A DNA stretch of 64,000 bases from Marinitoga litoralis. Lineage in GTDB: Bacteria; Thermotogota; Thermotogae; Petrotogales; Petrotogaceae. The position numbers and the translations under genes were made by a program. Positions 52,129 to 61,283 of this stretch are shown here, piece after piece (positions within the stretch are counted from its first letter, which is position 1; each line of letters opens with the position of its first letter). The DNA is taken from positions 1-64,000 of the forward strand of contig NZ_JAFBDI010000009.1 in NCBI RefSeq assembly GCF_016908145.1, given 5' to 3'. The notes under the pieces were generated by a model. That model had not been told where the DNA came from and did no database searches. It saw only the letters and a program-made list of their open reading frames with translations.

Positions 52129-52566
52129 TCACCTCTCAATAAATATAGTGTTTATTAAATTTAAAAAATCTGTGTATAAAATATCTTTTCCATTAGCTGT
52201 ATATTTAATAGGTTGAATTACTTTTGTTTTAAAAGTTTTTTTTGCGTCGAAAATTATTTTAAAATGTGAATATTCTCCAAAATAATATGCAAATCCTTCA
52301 AATATTACATTAATATTATTTAATTTTCTTTCGACATACCATTTTGAATTTTCGAAAAACGAATTAAAATACGGACCTATTTTTTTATCTGGAAATCCAA
52401 AAAAAGAACTATTTTTTACAATGCTAATATACTCATCATCAGTTAAATTTATATCCCATAAATCTTTAAATACAGTATTGTATAAGAAGACAGCAGTTAC
52501 TATAAAAGTAAATACAGATGATATAATTATTATTAATATATATTTAATAGGTATTTTTTCTTTAAT
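52129..52566 (-). CDS. Membrane-anchored small protein, probable ATT start
   Basis: This is a 145-residue open frame with no in-frame ATG, GTG or TTG near its 5' end. AAGGTGGTG (52580-52572) is followed by two in-frame ATT codons (52569 and 52566). The product is KEKIPIKYILIIIISSVFTF (membrane helix), then an external domain with FGFPDKKIGPYFNSFFENSKW, seen in parts as PDKKIGPYFNSFF and NSKW, then VIFEGFAYYFGEYSHFKIIF. This resembles the small domain tIGxAFxxFFxxPxW...VxFxG found in many membrane-anchored bacterial proteins. Alternatively a base lost or a slip in the A6 run near the 5' end would link the frame to an ATG at 52583-52581. It fills an otherwise empty 540-base gap. Confidence 0.68.
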   Translation of the reverse strand: MKEKIPIKYILIIIISSVFTFIVTAVFLYNTVFKDLWDINLTDDEYISIVKNSSFFGFPDKKIGPYFNSFFENSKWYVERKLNNINVIFEGFAYYFGEYSHFKIIFDAKKTFKTKVIQPIKYTANGKDILYTDFLNLINTIFIER

Positions 52567-52614
52567 AATATCACCACCTTCATTAAATTTTTCTATAATT
52601 TAGCAAAAAATCCC

Positions 52615-52643
52615 TTGAATTATTAACATCATTAAAGTATAAT
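52615..52643 (+). promoter_or_regulatory. Probable valS operon promoter
   Basis: TTGAAT (52615-52620) and TATAAT (52638-52643) separated by 17 bases, 33 bases before the valS ATG. Confidence 0.7.
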
Positions 52644-52675
52644 AGTATTAAATATAAGTTCAGGAGGTAATATAA

Positions 52676-55294
52676 ATGGATATTGGAAAAAGATATACTC
52701 CTAATGAAATTGAAACAAAATGGTATAAAACATGGCTTGATAATCATTTATTTGAAGCTAAGGGGGAAGGTAATGGCAAATTTTCAATGGTTATACCTCC
52801 ACCTAATATAACTGGAAAAATACATATGGGACACGCATTAAATATATCTTTGCAAGATATAGTTACTAGATTTAATAGAATGCAAGGTAAGGATACTCTA
52901 TGGTTACCGGGTGAAGACCATGCAGGAATTGCGACTCAACATGTTGTTGAAAAGTTCTTATTGAAAAGCGAAGGAAAGAGAAAAGAAGAGTATGGAAGAG
53001 AAGAATTTTTAGAAAGAGTTTGGAAATGGGCAAATGAATATAGAGAACATATAAAAAAGCAAATAATGGCTATAGGTGCTTCAGTTGACTGGTCTAGAGA
53101 AAGGTTTACTCTTGATGAAGGTTTAAATAAAGCTGTAAGAAAAGTTTTTGTTGAATTATATAATGAAGGATTAATATACAAAGGTAAGTATATAGTTAAT
53201 TGGTGCCCTAGTTGTGGAACTGTTCTATCAGATGAAGAAGTTGAACATAAAGATGAACACGGAGCATTTTATCATATAAAATATCCTATAAAAGGTGAAG
53301 ATGATTATATAATTATTGCTACAACAAGACCTGAAACTATGTTAGGAGATACAGCAATAGCTGTTCATCCATCAGATGAGAGATATAAGGATTATGTAGG
53401 AAAAGTAGCTATTTTACCGCTAGTAGGAAGAGAAATTCCTATAATTGCTGATAAATATGTTGACCCTTCATTTGGTACAGGCGCATTAAAAGTTACACCT
53501 GCTCATGATCCAAATGACTATTTAATGGGTCAAAGACATAATCTAGAAACTGTGCAAATAATGGATGAATTTGCTAATATAAATGAAAATGGTGGTAAAT
53601 ATGCAGGTTTAAATAGAAAAGAAGCTAGAAAAGCAGTAGTTGAAGATTTAGAAAAAGAAGGTTATTTAATTAAAATAGAAGAAATGGTACATTCTGTAGG
53701 ACATTGTTATAGATGTGATACAGTAGTTGAACCATTTTTATTAGATCAATGGTTTGTAAAAATGAAACCATTAGCTGAGAAAGCTATTGAAGCAGTTGAA
53801 AAATCTGATGTAAAATTTTATCCTGATAGATGGAAAAAAGTTTATTTAAATTGGATGAATGAAATAAGAGATTGGTGTATATCAAGACAATTATGGTGGG
53901 GACATAGAATACCAGTTTGGTATTGTGATGACTGTGGTCACACAAATGTTTCTGAAGAAGATATTCATGAATGTAAAAAATGTGGTTCTAAAAATATTAG
54001 ACAAGATGAAGATGTTTTAGATACATGGTTTAGTTCAGCATTGTGGCCATTTTCTACTTTAGGCTGGCCTGAAGAAACAGAAGATTTGAAAAAATATTAT
54101 CCAACAGATTTATTAGTTACAGGTTTTGATATTATTTTCTTCTGGGTAGCAAGAATGATTGTTATGGGCGAAAAGTTTATGGATGATAAGCCATTTTCTG
54201 ATGTATATATTCATCAATTAGTTAGAGATAAACAAGGAAGAAAAATGTCAAAATCATTAGGTAATGGTATAGATCCGTTAGAAATTATTGAAAAATTTGG
54301 TGCTGATCCTATGAGGTTTACTCTCTCAATATTAGCAGCGCAAGGAAGAGATATTAAATTAGATCCAAAAGCTTTTGAGTCCTACTCAAAATTTGCAAAC
54401 AAGATTTGGAATGCAACAAGATTTGTATTATTAAATATGGATGACTTTGAAAAAATAGAATTGACACCAGATATGCTTGAATTAGAAGATAAATGGATGC
54501 TATCAAGATTGAATAATACTATTAAAGTAGTAACTGAATCCTTGAAAAAATATGAATTTAATATAGCGGCAAGAGAATTATATGATTTCTTCTGGAATGA
54601 ATATTGTGATTGGTATATTGAAGCAGTAAAGAATAGATTAAAATCTGAAAATAAAAAAATTGCTCAAAATGTTTTAGTTAGAGTTTTAGATTCTTCATTA
54701 AGATTATTGCATCCATTCATGCCATTTTTAACAGAAGAATTATGGCAAAATATACCTAAAATAACTGATGAAAAGTATTTAATTACAGCAAAATGGCCTG
54801 AATATATAGAAGAACATAAATTTGACAAAGAAGAATATGAGTTTGAAAAGATAAAAGAATTTATTAGAGGTATAAGAAATGTAAAAGCAGAAATTAATTT
54901 ACCTCAAATTACAAAAGTAGAAGTATCATATAAAGCATTAGATAATTATGAATGGATTATAAAAAATGAAGAATTAATAAAAGAATTAGCTTTTGTAACT
55001 AAACTCGAAAAAGTAGATGAAAAACCTGAAAGATCAGCAACATCATATGTTGATGATAACATTGAAGCTTATGTTAAATTGGGAGAATTGATAGATATTG
55101 AATCCGAAAAAGAAAGACTAAATAAAAAGAAAGAAAAATTAGAAAAAGAATTTATGAAATATGATAAAAAATTAAATAATAAGAAATTTTTAGAAAATGC
55201 ACCAGAAGATGTTATTGAAGAGGTTAAAGAAAATCACTCTTTAGTGAAAAGTCAAATAGACAAATTGGTAAAATTATTAGAGGAGTTAGAATAA
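52676..55294 (+). CDS. valS: Valyl-tRNA synthetase
   Basis: This is an 872-residue class I synthetase. The HIGH motif is IPPPNITGKIHMGHALN, the editing domain has ATTRPETMLGDTAIAVHP, the KMSKS loop is GRKMSKSLGNGIDP, and the Val-specific WCISRQLWWGHRIPVWYC is present. Zinc-type Cys pairs are CPSCGTVL and CDDCGHTN/CKKCGS. The C-terminal coiled coil (LIDIESEKERLNKKKEKLEK in part) is typical of ValRS. Ribosome site AGGAGG. It starts the valS-folC-ruvA-glmU-prs-rplY-pth group. Confidence 0.98.
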   Translation: MDIGKRYTPNEIETKWYKTWLDNHLFEAKGEGNGKFSMVIPPPNITGKIHMGHALNISLQDIVTRFNRMQGKDTLWLPGEDHAGIATQHVVEKFLLKSEGKRKEEYGREEFLERVWKWANEYREHIKKQIMAIGASVDWSRERFTLDEGLNKAVRKVFVELYNEGLIYKGKYIVNWCPSCGTVLSDEEVEHKDEHGAFYHIKYPIKGEDDYIIIATTRPETMLGDTAIAVHPSDERYKDYVGKVAILPLVGREIPIIADKYVDPSFGTGALKVTPAHDPNDYLMGQRHNLETVQIMDEFANINENGGKYAGLNRKEARKAVVEDLEKEGYLIKIEEMVHSVGHCYRCDTVVEPFLLDQWFVKMKPLAEKAIEAVEKSDVKFYPDRWKKVYLNWMNEIRDWCISRQLWWGHRIPVWYCDDCGHTNVSEEDIHECKKCGSKNIRQDEDVLDTWFSSALWPFSTLGWPEETEDLKKYYPTDLLVTGFDIIFFWVARMIVMGEKFMDDKPFSDVYIHQLVRDKQGRKMSKSLGNGIDPLEIIEKFGADPMRFTLSILAAQGRDIKLDPKAFESYSKFANKIWNATRFVLLNMDDFEKIELTPDMLELEDKWMLSRLNNTIKVVTESLKKYEFNIAARELYDFFWNEYCDWYIEAVKNRLKSENKKIAQNVLVRVLDSSLRLLHPFMPFLTEELWQNIPKITDEKYLITAKWPEYIEEHKFDKEEYEFEKIKEFIRGIRNVKAEINLPQITKVEVSYKALDNYEWIIKNEELIKELAFVTKLEKVDEKPERSATSYVDDNIEAYVKLGELIDIESEKERLNKKKEKLEKEFMKYDKKLNNKKFLENAPEDVIEEVKENHSLVKSQIDKLVKLLEELE

Positions 55295-55295
55295 A

Positions 55296-56609
55296 ATGAT
55301 TTCAAATTTGAAAGAAGCTGTTGATTATATATATGATAGACGTGGTGGTACGAGAATAAAATATGGATTAGAAAGAATAAATAAATTATGTGAGTTATTG
55401 GGGAATCCTCAAAGGGATTTCCCAGTTATTCATGTAACAGGTACGAATGGTAAAGGAAGTACTTCAAAAGCTATACATGATATTTTAAAAGGTCATGGAT
55501 ATAATGTGGGATTATTTATATCTCCACATTTAACTAATATAACTGAAAGAATAAAAATCAATTCAAATCCTATAAAAGAACAAGAATTTGTTGAAACTTT
55601 AAATGAAATGATAATGCCTATAGAAAAGATGGATACAAAAGAAGATATGTCACCATCATTTTTTGAAATAATGACAGCGTTAGCTTTAAAATACTTTTCT
55701 AGTAAAAAAGTAGATGTAGTTGTATTAGAAGTGGGACTTGGTGGGAGATTAGATGCTACTAATGTAGTGCATTCAGATGTTTCAGTAATAACAACAGTTC
55801 AGTATGATCATATGAATTTATTAGGAAACACTTTAGAAGAAATAGCATTTGAAAAATCTGGTATTATTAAAAAAGGTAATAATGTCGTTTTAGGGAATAT
55901 TTCTGAATCTGCAAAAAAAGTTATATATGGAAGAGCAAATGAAGTAGGAATAAATAAATTATTTGAATTTGGCAAAGATTATAATTATAGTAATGCTATT
56001 TTTTCATTAAATTGGAATTCAATAGATTATAATAGTGTATTTAATAAGATAGAAAATATAGTATATAAAGCGAATGGAACATATCAACCACATAATGTAT
56101 CAACTGCAATAATGGCTGTTGAAGCTTTTTTTGATAAAAAAGGAGTAAATTTAGATATCGAAAAAACAAAGAATTCACTTAAAAGATATATTTGGGAAGG
56201 TAGATTTGAATTAATAGAATATAATAATAAGAAATTTATTTTAGAAGGGGCTCATAATATATCTGGAGCATTAGCTTTAAAAAATTCAATAAAAACTTAT
56301 ATAAAAAAATTTAGTAAGGCTGCATTGATAGGGATTTTAGATGATAAAGATGTTGAAGGAATGATAAAAATATTATCGGATGATTTTGATTGTATAGTAG
56401 TAACTCAGGTTCCGAATAAACGCTCTGAAAATCCTGAAAAAGTCTATAATTTATTTAAAAAATATTCGAAAAATGTTGTTTTTGAAAAAGATCCAATTGA
56501 AGCTTTTAAAAAACTTTATTCAACACCTTATGAATATTATTTTATAACAGGTTCATTGTATTTGGTAGGGAAAATCAGGGGTTATATATTTAATCTGGAG
56601 GAAATTTAA
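55296..56609 (+). CDS. folC: Dihydrofolate/folylpolyglutamate synthase
   Basis: This is a 437-residue Mur-ligase-like enzyme that adds glutamate to folates. The P-loop is VTGTNGKGSTSKAI (about 48-61), the omega-like segment is SPHLTNITERIKIN, and the VVLEVGLGGRLDATNV motif and the central VITTVQYDHMNLLG are present. LEGAHN marks the C-terminal domain. One base separates it from valS; the last A of its stop TAA is also the first base of the ruvA ATG, so translation is coupled to ruvA. Confidence 0.95.
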   Translation: MISNLKEAVDYIYDRRGGTRIKYGLERINKLCELLGNPQRDFPVIHVTGTNGKGSTSKAIHDILKGHGYNVGLFISPHLTNITERIKINSNPIKEQEFVETLNEMIMPIEKMDTKEDMSPSFFEIMTALALKYFSSKKVDVVVLEVGLGGRLDATNVVHSDVSVITTVQYDHMNLLGNTLEEIAFEKSGIIKKGNNVVLGNISESAKKVIYGRANEVGINKLFEFGKDYNYSNAIFSLNWNSIDYNSVFNKIENIVYKANGTYQPHNVSTAIMAVEAFFDKKGVNLDIEKTKNSLKRYIWEGRFELIEYNNKKFILEGAHNISGALALKNSIKTYIKKFSKAALIGILDDKDVEGMIKILSDDFDCIVVTQVPNKRSENPEKVYNLFKKYSKNVVFEKDPIEAFKKLYSTPYEYYFITGSLYLVGKIRGYIFNLEEI

Positions 56610-57166
56610 TGATAAGAAAGATAAAAGGTTTAATTAATAAGTTGGATTCAGATGAAATAATCATACAAAGCGGGAATTTTTTCTTTGAAAGCATTCCAAC
56701 ATTTAGAATTCTTAATAATTGTAAAGAAAATGAAGAATACATATTTCATACTGTTCTTGAAACAAATGAATGGAATATCTCTTTATATATTTTTTATGAT
56801 GAATTTGAAAGAGAAATGTTTTTAAATTTAAAAAAAGTATCTAAATTAGGTGCAAAAAGTGCATTAAAAATTTTACAAAGTGCTGATGCTGAAAGTATAG
56901 CATCAATGATTTCGGCAAATGATTTAAACGGTTTATCAAAATTACCTGGTGTTGGCAAAAAAACTGCAGAAAGAATTGCAAATGAATTAAAAGATAAATT
57001 TGATGTATTTATAACTAATGATAATAGTACAAAACTAAATGATGCTTTAAATGCTTTAGAAGCATTAGGATTTGAAAGAAACAAGGTATTTAAGGTATTA
57101 AAAGAAATGGATATTGAAAATTTATCTTTAGAAAATATAATTACACAAGCTTTGAAGAAATTGTGA
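56609..57166 (+). CDS. ruvA: Holliday junction helicase subunit RuvA
   Basis: This is a 185-residue protein binding four-way DNA junctions with RuvB. An OB-like N-terminal domain is followed by helix-hairpin-helix motifs: LKKVSKLGAKSALKIL and LSKLPGVGKKTAERIANELK (in part GVGKKTAERI). The C-terminal RuvB-binding three-helix domain is KLNDALNALEALGFERNKV. It is slightly short compared with about 200 residues. ruvB is not adjacent. Ribosome site GGAGG. Confidence 0.92.
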   Translation: MIRKIKGLINKLDSDEIIIQSGNFFFESIPTFRILNNCKENEEYIFHTVLETNEWNISLYIFYDEFEREMFLNLKKVSKLGAKSALKILQSADAESIASMISANDLNGLSKLPGVGKKTAERIANELKDKFDVFITNDNSTKLNDALNALEALGFERNKVFKVLKEMDIENLSLENIITQALKKL

Positions 57167-57225
57167 TAATATCTTAATTTTAATTAATGAAAATAATGTT
57201 AAAATATATAAGTCGGGGGTGTGTT

Positions 57226-58575
57226 ATGAGAGTTTTAATTTTAGCAGCTGGACTAGGAACTAGAATGAAATCTAAGTACCCAAAAGTAATGCATAAAATT
57301 ATGGGGAAAGAACTGGTAAATTGGGTTATTGATACTGCAAAAAAATTAAATCCATCAAAAATAGCTGTTGTTTTAGGTCATAAAAGTGATTTAGTAGAAA
57401 AAATATTACCTGATGATATTGAAATATATTATCAAAAAGAACAATTAGGGACAGGTCATGCTGTTATGTCAGCAAAAGAATTTATTACTAATGAGGATGT
57501 TTTGATACTATACGGAGATACTCCATTAATAACTGTAGATACATTAAAGAATTTAATAAATAAGCATAAAGAAACTAAGGCAAATGCTACAATTTTGACA
57601 GCAATTTTGGATAATCCTACTGGTTATGGTAGAATAATTAAAGATTCTCAAGGAAAAGTATTATCAATTGTTGAAGAATTAGAAGCGACAGAAGAGCAAA
57701 AAAAGATAAAAGAAATTAATGCAGGATTTGTTATATATAAGGGAGATAAACTTCTTGAAGGTTTATCAAAAATAAATGCAAATAATAATAAAGGTGAATA
57801 TTACTTAACTGATGTGCCAATTTATATTGATAATGTTGAAACTTATGTTTTAAATGATTTTTCTGAAGTTTTAGGGATTAATAATAGAGTGCAATTAGCA
57901 GAAGCTGAAAAGATAATGAGAAAAAGAACTTTAAATAAATTAATGTTAAATGGAGTTACTATAATTGATCCAGATACAACCTATATATCTCCTGATGTAG
58001 AAATAGGTCAAGATACTATAATTCATCCTATGACATTTATTTTTGGAAATACTATAATAGGTGAAGAATGTGAAATTGGGCCAATGACTAGAATAAATAA
58101 TTGTAAAATCGGTAATTTTGTAAAAATAATTAGATCTGAATGTGAAGAAGCAGTAATAGATAATAATGTATCAGTTGGGCCATACTCAAGATTAAGAACC
58201 GGAACTCATTTAAAGGAAAATGTGAAAATAGGAAATTTTGTAGAAACTAAAAAAACTGTTGTTAATAAAAATTCTAAAGCTCAACATTTAACTTATTTAG
58301 GTGATGCAACTATTGGAGAAAATGTAAACATAGGTGCAGGTACTATTACATGTAATTATGATGGTAAAAATAAGCATAAAACTATTATTGGAGATAGAGT
58401 TTTTGTTGGTAGTAATACAGCATTAGTTGCTCCTGTAAATATTGATGACGATGCATTAATAGGTGCAGGATCGACAATTACAGAAGATATACCCAAAGGT
58501 TCTTTAGCTCTAGGTAGAGCTAAACAAGTGACAAAAGAGAATTGGGTATATAAAAAGAGGGAGAAAGGAGAGTAA
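57226..58575 (+). CDS. glmU: Bifunctional UDP-GlcNAc pyrophosphorylase / GlcN-1-P acetyltransferase
   Basis: This is a 449-residue enzyme making UDP-GlcNAc for peptidoglycan. The N-terminal nucleotidyltransferase has LILAAGLGTRMKS, the Q-LGTGHA segment and LYGDTPLI. The C-terminal left-handed beta-helix acetyltransferase has GPYSRLRTGTHL, KIGNFVETKKTVV, HLTYLGDATIGENVNIGAGT and the catalytic His in Q-H-L-T-Y-L-G-D. The ATG at 57226 is chosen because GGGGGTG lies just upstream; an earlier in-frame ATG (57187) lacks one. Confidence 0.96.
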   Translation: MRVLILAAGLGTRMKSKYPKVMHKIMGKELVNWVIDTAKKLNPSKIAVVLGHKSDLVEKILPDDIEIYYQKEQLGTGHAVMSAKEFITNEDVLILYGDTPLITVDTLKNLINKHKETKANATILTAILDNPTGYGRIIKDSQGKVLSIVEELEATEEQKKIKEINAGFVIYKGDKLLEGLSKINANNNKGEYYLTDVPIYIDNVETYVLNDFSEVLGINNRVQLAEAEKIMRKRTLNKLMLNGVTIIDPDTTYISPDVEIGQDTIIHPMTFIFGNTIIGEECEIGPMTRINNCKIGNFVKIIRSECEEAVIDNNVSVGPYSRLRTGTHLKENVKIGNFVETKKTVVNKNSKAQHLTYLGDATIGENVNIGAGTITCNYDGKNKHKTIIGDRVFVGSNTALVAPVNIDDDALIGAGSTITEDIPKGSLALGRAKQVTKENWVYKKREKGE

Positions 58576-58579
58576 AAAA

Positions 58580-59536
58580 ATGCCTTTTTCAATGGCCCAT
58601 GAAATTAAAATATTTTCTGGAAGTTCTAATCAAACATTAGCAGAAAAAATAGTTCAATATCTTGGTGTGAGATTAAGTGAAGTTGAATTAGAAAGATTTG
58701 CTGATGGAGAAGTAAATTTAAGAATAGGTGAAACTGTTAGAGGACTGGATACATTTATTATCCAATCCACTTCAAATCCTGTAAATGATAATTTAATGGA
58801 ATTGCTAATAATGATTGATGCATTGAAAAGAGCTTCTGCTAAAACAATTGCAGTTGTAATTCCATATTTTGGATATGCTAGACAGGATAGAAAAGCAAAA
58901 GGAAGGGATCCAATATCAGCAAAATTAGTTGCTAATTTATTAACAGTTGCTGGAGCGACAAGGGTTGTTACAATTGACTTGCATGCTGAACAAATTCAAG
59001 GTTTTTTTGATATTCCTGTAGATAATTTGATGGGATTCCCTGTATTCGTAAATTATTTTAAAAATGAATGTACCGAATTTGATCCTCAAGATTCTGTTGT
59101 TGTTTCTCCTGATGTAGGTGGAGTTAAAAGAGCTAGAAAATTAGCAGAAAAATTAGATTTGCCTTTAGCTATTTTAGATAAAAGAAGACCAAAAGATAAT
59201 GTTGCAGAAATTGTTAATATTATTGGAGATATTGAAGGTAAAACTGCTATAATATTTGATGATATAATTGATACAGGTGGTTCTTTGGTTGGAGCTGCTG
59301 AAATGTTAAAACGAAAAGGTGCAAAAAAAATAATTGCTTGTGCAACTCATGGAGTTCTTTCCAAAAATGCAAAGGAAAAGTTACAAAATTCAGTTATTGA
59401 AAAAATATATGTTACAGATACAATATATCATAATGATTTGCCAGATAAATTTACTGTGTTATCTGTGGCATCATTACTCGGTGAAACAATTGCAAGAATA
59501 AAAAACAATTTATCAGTAAGTATATTATTTAAGTAA
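58580..59536 (+). CDS. prs: Ribose-phosphate pyrophosphokinase
   Basis: This is a 318-residue PRPP synthase. Signatures are IKIFSGSSNQTLAEKI, the flexible ATP loop PYFGYARQDRKAKGRDPIS (in part), VVSPDVGGVKRARKLA and the PRPP loop IIFDDIIDTGGSLVGAA. It supplies PRPP for nucleotides and for Apt. It is 4 bases after glmU, with AAAGGAGAG upstream. Confidence 0.97.
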   Translation: MPFSMAHEIKIFSGSSNQTLAEKIVQYLGVRLSEVELERFADGEVNLRIGETVRGLDTFIIQSTSNPVNDNLMELLIMIDALKRASAKTIAVVIPYFGYARQDRKAKGRDPISAKLVANLLTVAGATRVVTIDLHAEQIQGFFDIPVDNLMGFPVFVNYFKNECTEFDPQDSVVVSPDVGGVKRARKLAEKLDLPLAILDKRRPKDNVAEIVNIIGDIEGKTAIIFDDIIDTGGSLVGAAEMLKRKGAKKIIACATHGVLSKNAKEKLQNSVIEKIYVTDTIYHNDLPDKFTVLSVASLLGETIARIKNNLSVSILFK

Positions 59537-59578
59537 AAGATTAGTAAAAAATAATTTATTTATATAGGAGGGATACAA

Positions 59579-60196
59579 ATGGCAAAAGCATACCAACTAA
59601 AAGCTATTGAAAGAAAGGAAAATGAAAAAGCAAATCATATTAAACACGAAGGATTTATCCCAGCAGTTGTATACGGACCTGGGTTAGAAGGTGGAAATTT
59701 ACATTTAAAAATTTCTGCTGTTGATACAATTTTAATGCTTGATAAAATTGAAGAAACTACTCCAATTCAATTACTTGTTAAAAAAGAAAATGGAGAAGAA
59801 TATAAAGTAACTACATTTTTAAAAACAGTTCAAAGACATAAAGTTTCAGACAAACCTATACATGCAGATTTTTATGTTCCAGCAGCAGGTCATAAAATGC
59901 ATATGAACATTCCTATGGAATTTGTAGGGGAAGCTAAAGGTTTATCAAAAGGTGGAATTTTAGAAGTTCATCACCATGAATTACCTGTTGAAATATTACC
60001 AAAAGATGTAGTAGAAAAATTTGTTGTAGATATTTCTGGTTTAGATATCAATGACCATATTACAGTAAGTGATTTAAATATTTCTGAAGAGATTGATGTA
60101 TTATTAGATCCAGAAGAAATTGTTGTTGCAATAACAGCACCTAATGTTTCAGTAGAAACTGAAGAAGAAGAAACAGAAGAGGGAGAAGAAGCTTAA
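59579..60196 (+). CDS. rplY: 50S ribosomal protein L25/Ctc
   Basis: This is a 205-residue, two-domain CTC-type L25. The N-terminal 5S-rRNA-binding domain has GFIPAVVYGPGLEGGNLHL and the QRHKVSDKPIHADFY segment; the TL5 C-terminal domain has IPMEFVGEAKGLSKGGILEV and HHHELPVEILPKDVVEKF (in part). A short Glu-rich tail ends the protein. Ribosome site GGAGGG. It lies just before pth, the usual order. Confidence 0.96.
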   Translation: MAKAYQLKAIERKENEKANHIKHEGFIPAVVYGPGLEGGNLHLKISAVDTILMLDKIEETTPIQLLVKKENGEEYKVTTFLKTVQRHKVSDKPIHADFYVPAAGHKMHMNIPMEFVGEAKGLSKGGILEVHHHELPVEILPKDVVEKFVVDISGLDINDHITVSDLNISEEIDVLLDPEEIVVAITAPNVSVETEEEETEEGEEA

Positions 60197-60199
60197 TAT

Positions 60200-60775
60200 A
60201 TGAAATTAATATTAGGTTTAGGAAATCCAGGCCCACGTTATGTTTTTACAAAACATAACGTGGGGTTTTTGGTTGTTGATAGATATTATGAAGTAAATAA
60301 AAGTAATTTAAAAAAAATAAGTAAAAAAATTTTCGAAGGTTATTATAATGATGATATTATGCTTATAAAGCCTTTGACTTATATGAATTTAAGTGGCAAG
60401 ATCTTTTATGAACTAAAAAATAAATATGTAAAACCAGAAGATGTAATTGTAATATATGATGATGTAACCTTGGATATTGGAAAAATAAGAATAAGGCCAA
60501 ACGGATCTGCTGGTGGTCATAATGGTATGAAATCAATTATTTCTGTACTTCAGAGTACAGATTTTCCAAGGATTAGAGTTGGAATAGGTCCAAAACCTGA
60601 ATATATGGATTTAGCAGATTACGTTTTAAGTGAGTTTTCTGATGAGGAGTATTATAAAATAAATAAGGTTATTGATAATATTATTCCTGCAATAGATATG
60701 ATTATTGAAGGAAAAATTTCAGATGCTATGAATAAGTTTAATAATAAAAACTTAATTGGAGATGAAAAAATATGA
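60200..60775 (+). CDS. pth: Peptidyl-tRNA hydrolase
   Basis: This is a 191-residue enzyme freeing stalled peptidyl-tRNAs. Motifs are LGLGNPGPRYVFTKHNVGF with the catalytic His in KHNVGF (about residue 20), KPLTYMNLSGK, VIYDDVTLDIGKIRIRPNGS (in part) and SAGGHNGMKSII. It starts 3 bases after rplY without a strong ribosome site of its own, suggesting coupling. A perfect inverted repeat plus T run lies within codons 11-24. Confidence 0.96.
   Translation: MKLILGLGNPGPRYVFTKHNVGFLVVDRYYEVNKSNLKKISKKIFEGYYNDDIMLIKPLTYMNLSGKIFYELKNKYVKPEDVIVIYDDVTLDIGKIRIRPNGSAGGHNGMKSIISVLQSTDFPRIRVGIGPKPEYMDLADYVLSEFSDEEYYKINKVIDNIIPAIDMIIEGKISDAMNKFNNKNLIGDEKI
60232..60270 (+). promoter_or_regulatory. Terminator-like hairpin inside the pth coding region
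   Basis: CCCACGTTATGTTTT (60232-60246) and its exact complement AAAACATAACGTGGG (60250-60264) form a 15-bp stem with a 3-base TAC loop, followed by G and TTTTT (60266-60270). It has the form of an intrinsic terminator but lies 32 bases after the pth start codon, so it could attenuate transcription after rplY. Confidence 0.8.
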
Positions 60776-61203
60776 AGTGTCAGCTTTGTGGTAAAAATGA
60801 AGCTGAATATATTCAAAGATTTGATAATGATGGGATAGAAACAAATATAGCATATTGTCATAAATGTATTAAAGAAATAACAAATCATCATACTGTATAT
60901 ATTAATGAAAAGTTATTGAATTTATATTCAACCAAGATATTTTATAGAAATAATTTTCCAATAAAAGATGAAAATATTGAATTAAAAAGTATTAGAAGTC
61001 GAGTTTTTATTGAATTGCCTGTGCAAGTAAAAAGGTTTTTATTTATAGAAGATGAAAATTCAAAATTAAGAGATGCGCAAACAATTATTAGAAGAGGATT
61101 AAATTTTTGGGAAAAAGAGTATGAAAAGGCTAAAAAAGAATTTAATGAAGAAAAAATGAAAGTTATTGAGGATATAATAAAAAGAATAAAAAAACTTATG
61201 TAA
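60772..61203 (+). CDS. Zinc-finger protein with UvrB/UvrC-like C-terminus (McsA-like)
   Basis: This is a 143-residue protein. The N-terminus has two Cys pairs, CQLCG (3-7) and CHKC (30-33), forming a likely zinc site. The C-terminal FWEKEYEKAKKEFNEEKMKVIEDIIKRIKKL (in part) is a helical pair like the UVR domain. The layout resembles McsA, which activates McsB arginine kinase with CtsR/ClpC, but no mcsB, ctsR or clpC is adjacent. It overlaps pth by 4 bases (ATGA). A terminator follows. Confidence 0.75.
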   Translation: MKCQLCGKNEAEYIQRFDNDGIETNIAYCHKCIKEITNHHTVYINEKLLNLYSTKIFYRNNFPIKDENIELKSIRSRVFIELPVQVKRFLFIEDENSKLRDAQTIIRRGLNFWEKEYEKAKKEFNEEKMKVIEDIIKRIKKLM

Positions 61204-61230
61204 CCGGCAATTTTTTGCCGGAATTTTTTT
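61204..61230 (+). terminator. Terminator at the end of the valS-to-zinc-finger group
   Basis: CCGGCAA / TTGCCGG stem with a TTTT loop followed by AA and seven T residues, beginning at the stop codon of the zinc-finger gene. Confidence 0.92.
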
Positions 61231-61283
61231 ATTTAATTTATGTTATAATAGTACTATAAATGTAAAATGAGGGGAGGATTTAG

